Translations under genes and position numbers: made by a program
Origin: Nematopogon swammerdamellus
Taxonomy: Eukaryota > Arthropoda > Insecta > Lepidoptera > Adelidae
NCBI GenBank assembly: GCA_946902875.1
Contig: OX336343.1
Coordinates: 8,049,754-8,113,753 of the forward strand
DNA: 64,000 bases
Reading direction: 5' to 3'
Notes under the pieces: model-generated
Told to the model about the DNA's origin: nothing
The model's input: the letters and a program-made list of their open reading frames with translations, nothing else
Databases searched by the model: none
Part shown: positions 59,101-64,000 of the stretch, piece after piece
Layout of the letters: every line of letters begins with the position of its first letter
Numbering within the stretch: position 1 is the stretch's first letter

Positions 59101-62100
59101 TAACTCGACAGTTCCCTTGAAGTATGCCCGCGACCTACACACATTCGCGAGAGGCCCACAGAGGCATACACAGAGATCCAATTAAGCAAATACTTGGCCT
59201 TACTAAATGAACTCTGGCAAAATCTTGTGGCACATGATGCACCATCCAGAGAAAACATCTTGTTTAATTATATGCGTTATCATGTCTGTGTGTTTAAGAC
59301 AAATAATCCGGTGAAATGTGTGGAGCAATGGACACAACATGTGAGCTAGTTCGCAAGTTACGGCAATGTACGCCAACATTTACCTGTGAATATGTTAACG
59401 AAGCACATCTTGGAGAAGCCAGTGGCGGGGGCGTCGAAGAAGAACGCGGCCAGATAGTGCACCGGCACCGAGGCGAACATGAACACCATAAACACCGCCG
59501 TCACTCGCCCTGACACCGCACACCAAACACCATACACAATACACAACACGTCCCAACCATCACCTTCACACCACATAACATTTGGGAGTGGGCAATTGAA
59601 AAATTATTATATTTCTTTGTTTCATTGTCTATATTTGCAAGTAAATAAAAAATTATACAATTTGTATTGATAATACGCCCCTTTGATGAGTCTCCCAATA
59701 TGCAGAACATATTTCTTCTTTCCAGTACCGCCAGTTTTTAAAGTTAAAGATTAGGAACATTGGGGTTTAGAACAGTAACGAGAGAGAAATAGAGAGAGAG
59801 AGAGAGAAGGGGTATATTCATTTAGGAGCTTTAGGCTCATGTGTTTGGTTCTCTTTGGAAATACGACATACATAATATTTCTAATAAAAAATTATTTGAT
59901 TTATTTATTTATTCGTCACACAACAACAACTCACAAAACAACACAGATGAACACATACATGTGATGAAAAGGGATCCCACTCAGCTGACTCACTATGCAA
60001 GACAGCGAAGCTGATTTTCAGGACTCCCCTGAGTACAAGCACACTAAACATCAACATATAAACATTTGATTAAATGTACTACAGACACACACAAGAACGA
60101 ATCACAACACTTATTAGAGTAAAACATTATTCTCTAGCATGCCAGCAAATGCCAAGACATACTGACGGACTAAGCAGATTTTTCCTTCCCACTTCCAAAT
60201 TTGTAACTCCTAATACGTAAAATAAAAAACAACATATTAGCGACCTATTTCTTCATTAGATAGATGTAAAGCCGAAAATTAAGTGAGAAAAAAATGCCCC
60301 GACTAGGATTCAGCGACCTACCGCACACACTTGGAGGGCACGTAATCACGGATCTATGCTTGTCTTTTCACATTAATACACAAGAGACGGCGGAAGTCTC
60401 ACTGGCGACGCCCCTAATTCTGTTTGTTCTTTCTTTCTTTCTGCATTCTGTTACCCGGTCGGGACACTAAAGAGTTAGTGTAATTTTTATCATGACTTGG
60501 TAAGTGGGTGACCATTGATTCAGATTCAGATATTTATATCGCCATAAATAACACACAACATCACCAATATATCATTGAGACATATGCATATTCAATATGG
60601 TTCTTCATCATTTGTCATACACTATGTGCACTGTACCATAACATAACTTGTGGAATCATGTCTTCGAATCTGCAAATTGCGCCAAAATTTGACCAAATCT
60701 TGACATACCAAGTTCCGGGAAGGTGGCCAGAGTCGGTTCCCGGAAGATGCCCAAGGTAGCGATGATGAAGAGCACGATGATCATGAGCCACAGCCAATCC
60801 CATATGAGGGCACAGCCCCACATCACTATGGGTCCGACGCCGGAAGCACGCTGCAGCAATTTAGATCCACTCACGCGCTCCTATTGTGGTATAACATTCA
60901 TCATTAGTCCATTTGCATTAAGAAATGCAAATTCACCTCACCTTGCAAAACCACTCTCACCCAAGTGTAATTCCTGCAGATTGACCGACTAATATAATAA
61001 TAATCGACGACGAAGATGGAGCATTGACGTCGGCCGAGCCACAAGAACTACGGCGAGGGCGGCGTCCACCATCGGTCAGCTTGGGGTCATCGGGACCTTG
61101 CGTCCGGCCTAGTGCCCCCGCTACCGGTGGTGCAGTGCGAACATCAAGCGACGCGCGCGCGAAGAGGAAGAAGTTTAAAAGAGCTGCGCGACGACGTCGC
61201 CATGCAGTCCGGCGGATACGGAGCTCTCCGAGATGGGGGTGGTGGTGGCCTACGTGTCTAGTACCACCACCCATCGCTCGAAGCTAGTCTCGCGTCGTCT
61301 CGGAGAGCTCCGTAGCCACGGCCTGCACGCGCCGGCGCGCTTGGAGGCTTGTCTCCCGCCACCGGCGGTATTACCGTTTGTGTATTTTTATTACTTTTTA
61401 TAGTTATAATATATGTAAAATTAACATAAATGTATTAAATAAAAATGTGAAATAAAGAACATAAAATAATAATAATAATCGTTTCGGCGCATGGGCTGAT
61501 AGCGAAGAGCCTCGATGATCACCTTGAGAGGTTCTCGCTGAATGGTTGGGTCAAGGGCCAGATCCAGAAGGCAGCCCTGCTCGACACTGCACGCATCGTC
61601 CGGAGGTTTCTCTCCCTAGGGCCCGAGCATCGGTAGCTTGGGTTCGCCCCGCCGCCGGTGGTGGAAACTCCATTTCTTTTTTGTATCAATTTTAGATTTT
61701 AATGTTGTAAATAATTTAAAAATGTTAAATTGTTATAAAAAGAAATTGTGTAAATAAAGATATGGAATAATAATAATATAACCGTTTATTGAATGAAAAA
61801 AAAAATACAAAAACAATCAAACAAAACACAGAGTAAAAATAAAACTAGATAATAACTAAAGAAACAATAACAAATAAATAACAATTTTGAAGAAAAATAC
61901 AGCTAAGTATATAACATTATAGGTAAGTACATTACTTTATTTTTTTTTCCTTCATCCAATGGGTAAGTAATATAGGGTTGTCCAGCCTTGAGGCAACACT
62001 TGAAGATCCCCATGTATAAAGTATCGGTAAATACATTGATTGTCCTACTCCTCAGAATTAGAGCAAAAAAATGTTAAATACGAACCTTGATGCTAAACAG

Positions 62101-63430
62101 AACGATGAATGCGGTGACGATGGCCATACAGAAGCCTATATTGAAGGCAAACTGAAATCCGACGCTGCTTCCAGAGGACATAATTTGTACCTGAAAACAA
62201 TAATTCATGGACATTTTTCTTGATGAATAATGGGCTATGTAGAATCATTTCCGTATGCCATTTAGAACCATTTATCAATCATTGCCATAACAGTATAAAT
62301 TACTTTGTCAAAGTAATTATGCCAAGGTGATATGACAAAGTTCTACAATAATAATCGCGCACAACAAACTGCTTATGTTTCCTCAATGATGATAAATAAT
62401 GGATCTGTATTGAAATACACCACATTTAAATCCATAAACATAACTAATATTTATTTTTTATTCAAACACTTAGCAGTTACCAATTAAGACCACTAGCAAA
62501 TACATAAAAGACTAGATGCTCCACGTCAAATAGCTTGAAGACAGATAACAGAACCACAAGTAAAAAATTTCCAACCTGATCTTCAAATGTGTACGGCAGC
62601 GGATGATTGTACACAGTGAGCGAACTGCCTGGAGAGAGCGCTTGCATCATGGCGTTGTTGAGTAGAGCGAGAGAAATGGCAGAGTCGTGGTAGCCGTAGT
62701 TGCTGAACCAAGCGATGGCCTGACCGGGGGAAAATGTCGCCCCTACTAAAACGTCATAGCGGACACGTGTAGGGTTCAATATGCTCTGGAAAAGTTCAAT
62801 ATTTCTTTATTTCAGACATCGACCGTCCATACACTTAAAAAGAAATAAACGAAATCGTAAACATTTTGAGGTTAATACAGTTAGTAGTTACAGTACAGAG
62901 GTTTTTGCAGTTTTGAGATTACATTCAACTTGAGAATAAATTCCCAGTTGTGATGGTCAGGCGAGGCCCAGGATGCCGGTAGTGGTAGTGTCAGAACGGC
63001 AGTCTGGATGAATAGATTTCTAATACCATAGAACAACCTACCCAAATCCTGTAATACTCCGTCAAGCTGGACACCCCCAAATCTGTCAGCGCCATATGAG
63101 GATTTGACGCGTCCTTAAAGTAATCTGCGTACTTTGCCATCGCCTTCGCTGTTAAGTCTTCAGGCTTCAGTTCTGAATGGTGAGACATAAGTGTATTCGT
63201 ATAGTCAAACCCTCTTTCCAGATTCAATGCAAGAGGCGGTAGCTCCTGTATAAACCGCCACGATCGTATGATGTTGACAGTTGTCAAAATGTTGATTAGA
63301 GGTGTTACGAGTTGGATTAGGTTTTGTATGCGATTGCGTACCGCCGTGTAGGCAAGCTTTAGAAACATGGCCTTGATGTGGTTTCGATGCAACTTGCAAC
63401 CTGTGACTTTGTCTATGTGACGCAATCCAT
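49139..63430 (-). CDS. Gene C: ABCA-like transporter, 5' partial (TMD2-NBD2 half)
   Basis: The C-terminal half of a third, more divergent ABCA transporter lies on the minus strand, converging on gene B. Exons in transcript order: 63430-63042, 62785-62576, 62190-62086, 60880-60709, 59509-59384, 58879-58756, 58177-58056, 56739-56615, 56189-56006, 55370-55209, 54994-54837, 53692-53596, 52350-52159, 51439-51337 and 49529-49139. The sum is in frame (about 885 residues). Most lengths equal their gene A counterparts. Two structural differences are clear: 63430-63042 (389 nt) equals gene A exons of 220 + 169 nt fused, and the NBD2 exon of 289 nt is split into 97 + 192 nt. The TMD1/NBD1 half should lie right of the window. 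Odd points: five tandem copies of the H-loop exon, an inverted extra fragment of it, and a C-terminus reading into repeat DNA. It may be functional or beginning to decay. Confidence 0.87.
49596..49922 (+). mobile_element. SINE-tail element with alternative head
   Basis: Head GTGTGGGGCCAGTACTTTAA and TATGTCGTAAAAGGCGACTA, then the tail shared with the tRNA/5S-headed SINEs, ending GTGTCAGTTCCCATA plus poly(A). Located in the last intron of gene C. Confidence 0.75.
50298..51270. mobile_element. DNA transposon-like element, 973 bp, CAGTGGCGGCTGGT ends
   Basis: Terminal CAGTGGCGGCTGGT and ACCAGCCGCCACTG are exact inverted repeats. ATTGCA flanks both ends directly, so the target duplication looks like 6 bp, not the usual 8 of hAT. 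Internally, the reverse strand near 50640-50700 has a tRNA-like B box (GGGTTCAATTCCCA). No transposase. Confidence 0.75.
51737..52122 (+). mobile_element. Near full-length SINE with the clearest 5S-rRNA-like segment
   Basis: A-box-like TAGCTCAGTGG (51749-51759), TTAAGCAAC (51789-51797), GTCAGTACTTGGATGGGTGA (51807-51826), GGTTCAGATTCC, then the common body and tail, ending close to the gene C exon at 52159. Confidence 0.8.
52197..53071 (-). repeat. Five tandem 175-bp units, each holding the D-loop/H-loop exon of gene C
   Basis: Units: 52197-52371, 52372-52546, 52547-52721, 52722-52896 and 52897-53071. On the minus strand each starts with the intron end TACTTGTGTGTCAG, then codes [10 protein letters not shown] to GGRMHCL. 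Units 1-3 (lowest coordinates) look identical, unit 4 has two changes, and unit 5 has about five (for example [11 protein letters not shown] for [11 protein letters not shown]). Only unit 1 continues into [12 protein letters not shown] and a downstream donor. Between units only about 20 nt of intron remain, too short for a normal intron. 175 is not a multiple of three, so reading through shifts frame. A spliced mRNA with an intact NBD2 must use the acceptor of unit 1 (52350), skipping four upstream acceptors. Confidence 0.92.
54244..54510 (+). mobile_element. LINE reverse transcriptase fragment (Jockey/CR1-like)
   Basis: One frame reads [18 protein letters not shown] and [10 protein letters not shown], and then after a frameshift [10 protein letters not shown] and PIRLQ. 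These match the thumb region seen in many insect non-LTR retrotransposons. It is broken by at least one frameshift and lies in the gene C intron between 53692 and 54837. Confidence 0.7.
54516..54580 (+). pseudogene. Inverted fragment of the ABCA NBD2 H-loop exon inside a gene C intron
   Basis: On the plus strand, opposite to gene C, the bases encode [12 protein letters not shown] then TIMAGG, closely matching the gene C H-loop exon. It lacks the rest of the exon and any splice context, so it is not usable. It follows directly on a LINE fragment in the same orientation (54244-54510). Confidence 0.8.
56615..63430 (-). CDS. Gene C, TMD2 and ectodomain 2 exons
   Basis: Exon 63430-63042 has TM7 ([15 protein letters not shown]) and the start of ectodomain 2 in one exon. 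Exon 62785-62576 keeps the hallmark [13 protein letters not shown] and [12 protein letters not shown]. Exons 62190-62086 ([11 protein letters not shown]), 60880-60709 ([14 protein letters not shown]), 59509-59384 ([14 protein letters not shown]) and 58879-58756 encode helices. Exon 58177-58056 is the Cys-containing loop (CDSMC...DCTRRMVC...CC). Exon 56739-56615 is the last helix, ending in FIEYEVFNK. The start at 63430 follows an acceptor in a T-rich tract and fits phase; an upstream AG is not needed. Confidence 0.83.
57715..57870 (+). mobile_element. LINE 3' end fragment in gene C intron
   Basis: AGGCGTGAAAAGGCTCCTGT then CAGGCCAGCAAGGCATTCGT is the reverse complement of the block found at 1690-1890. 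Opposite orientation to the gene. Confidence 0.65.
57890..58035. repeat. Purine-rich degenerate repeat next to a gene C donor
   Basis: Repeated AGAAGATTTA/AGAAGGTTTAG/GTTGAGAA motifs run up to about 20 nt from the donor of exon 58177-58056. In the transcript this is a pyrimidine-rich stretch downstream of the donor. Confidence 0.5.
59770..59812. repeat. (GA)n microsatellite
   Basis: AGAGAGAAATAGAGAGAGAG and following, within a gene C intron. Confidence 0.8.
61015..61775 (+). mobile_element. Two retrotransposon 3' tails ending in (AAT)n
   Basis: 61015-61470 is GC-rich with an open end reading [15 protein letters not shown] and [11 protein letters not shown], followed by an AT-rich tail and AATAATAATAATCG. 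61475-61775 is a second piece (AATGGTTGGGTCAAGGGCCA, GGTGGTGGAAAC) with its own AATAATAAT end. This fits 3' ends of non-LTR elements; I cannot name the family. Confidence 0.5.
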
Positions 63431-64000
63431 CTGAAAAATAGCCATACATTTGCAGAAAAAGTACTATTAATTTATTGACACATTGGTTTTTATATAAAGT
63501 TAACATTTTTATAAACTAAAAATTTAAATCTAAAATTAATACAAAAGCAAATGGACTTTCCGATGGTCAGGCCCCAGGGAGAGAAACCTTATTAGTACTT
63601 TGCGGTGGATATTGAAAGCTTTTTGACTTTTCATAGGTATTTATGAATGCCTGCAGTGGTTATCTGATGCCACTTCACAACAAGAATTAACATTACCAGA
63701 TGATACAGCTATGCAATCAACTGCACAACCCTTTTGTTCCACTTGGACAGAAAATGCCTTTAGACAAATTTTACTGAGGCAAATTTTCGACATAAAATAA
63801 AATATGTTGAGACATGAAAAAAAAATATACTACTTACTTGGAAAGTTTAGAAAATTTGAAAAATATAATATGTGTACAAAAAATCTGTCAAGTGCGAGTT
63901 TTACTCGCGCACTGAGGATTAAGGAAATGCTTCCTGGTATGCTTAGTCACGGATCCGTGCCAACCCCCTCAACTGCGGATCCACGGATCCAAGCCAGAGA
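63431..64000. other. Gene C upstream intron
   Basis: No exon of gene C is recognisable upstream of 63430. An AGTGCGAGTTTTACTCGCGC fragment near 63890 belongs to the (GACA)n interspersed repeat and runs toward the window edge. Confidence 0.5.

Noticed and set aside
61024..61287. Arg-rich open frame of 87 residues
   Set aside because: It lies in a GC-rich retrotransposon-like tail followed by (AAT)n and has no recognisable domain; kept as mobile element debris.

Overview
The window is animal (insect) nuclear DNA, most likely from a moth or butterfly. The genes are split into many short exons with GT-AG introns, and the introns and spacers are AT-rich and crowded with young transposon debris. 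Several repeats look typically lepidopteran, such as elements starting TGCCCGCGGCTTCGC and tRNA-like SINEs. I assign the order from repeat style and protein character, not from a database search.

The coding content is a cluster of full-size ABC transporters of subfamily A (ABCA3-like, presumed lipid exporters). Gene A (+, 645-16390) enters from the left without its first exons and is otherwise open over 27 exons. A partial duplicate of its 3' third, A' (+, 23171-27167), covers the last membrane segment and NBD2 and carries a 5-bp insertion that makes a stop and frameshift. Gene B (+, 31288-43166) is complete: 30 exons, a summed coding length of 5277 nt, and about 1758 residues. Gene C (-, 63430-49139) runs toward B and exits the window on the right, so only TMD2 and NBD2 are present (15 exons, about 885 residues). 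Exon lengths match between the three genes almost everywhere, which confirms the splice models and common descent.

Layout: 1-644 intron of gene A with a SINE tail; 645-16390 gene A, with a Tc1/mariner copy and a 115-bp satellite in its introns; 16391-23147 spacer with a 1.15-kb hAT-like element, a retrotransposon endonuclease fragment and SINEs; 23148-28335 the A' duplication; 28336-31287 repeats leading to gene B; 31288-43166 gene B; 43167-49138 AT-rich spacer with two MITEs; 49139-63430 gene C; 63431-64000 upstream intron of C.

The most notable structures are these: a fivefold head-to-tail array of a 175-bp unit containing the D-loop/H-loop exon of gene C NBD2; an inverted fragment of that exon joined to a LINE piece in another intron of C; a near-identical NBD2 block, intron included, shared by A, A' and B, which suggests gene conversion; a C-terminus of gene C that reads into SINE-type repeat sequence; and a SINE family whose head combines tRNA-like boxes with a 5S-rRNA-like segment. 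No CRISPR, operon or bacterial feature is present.
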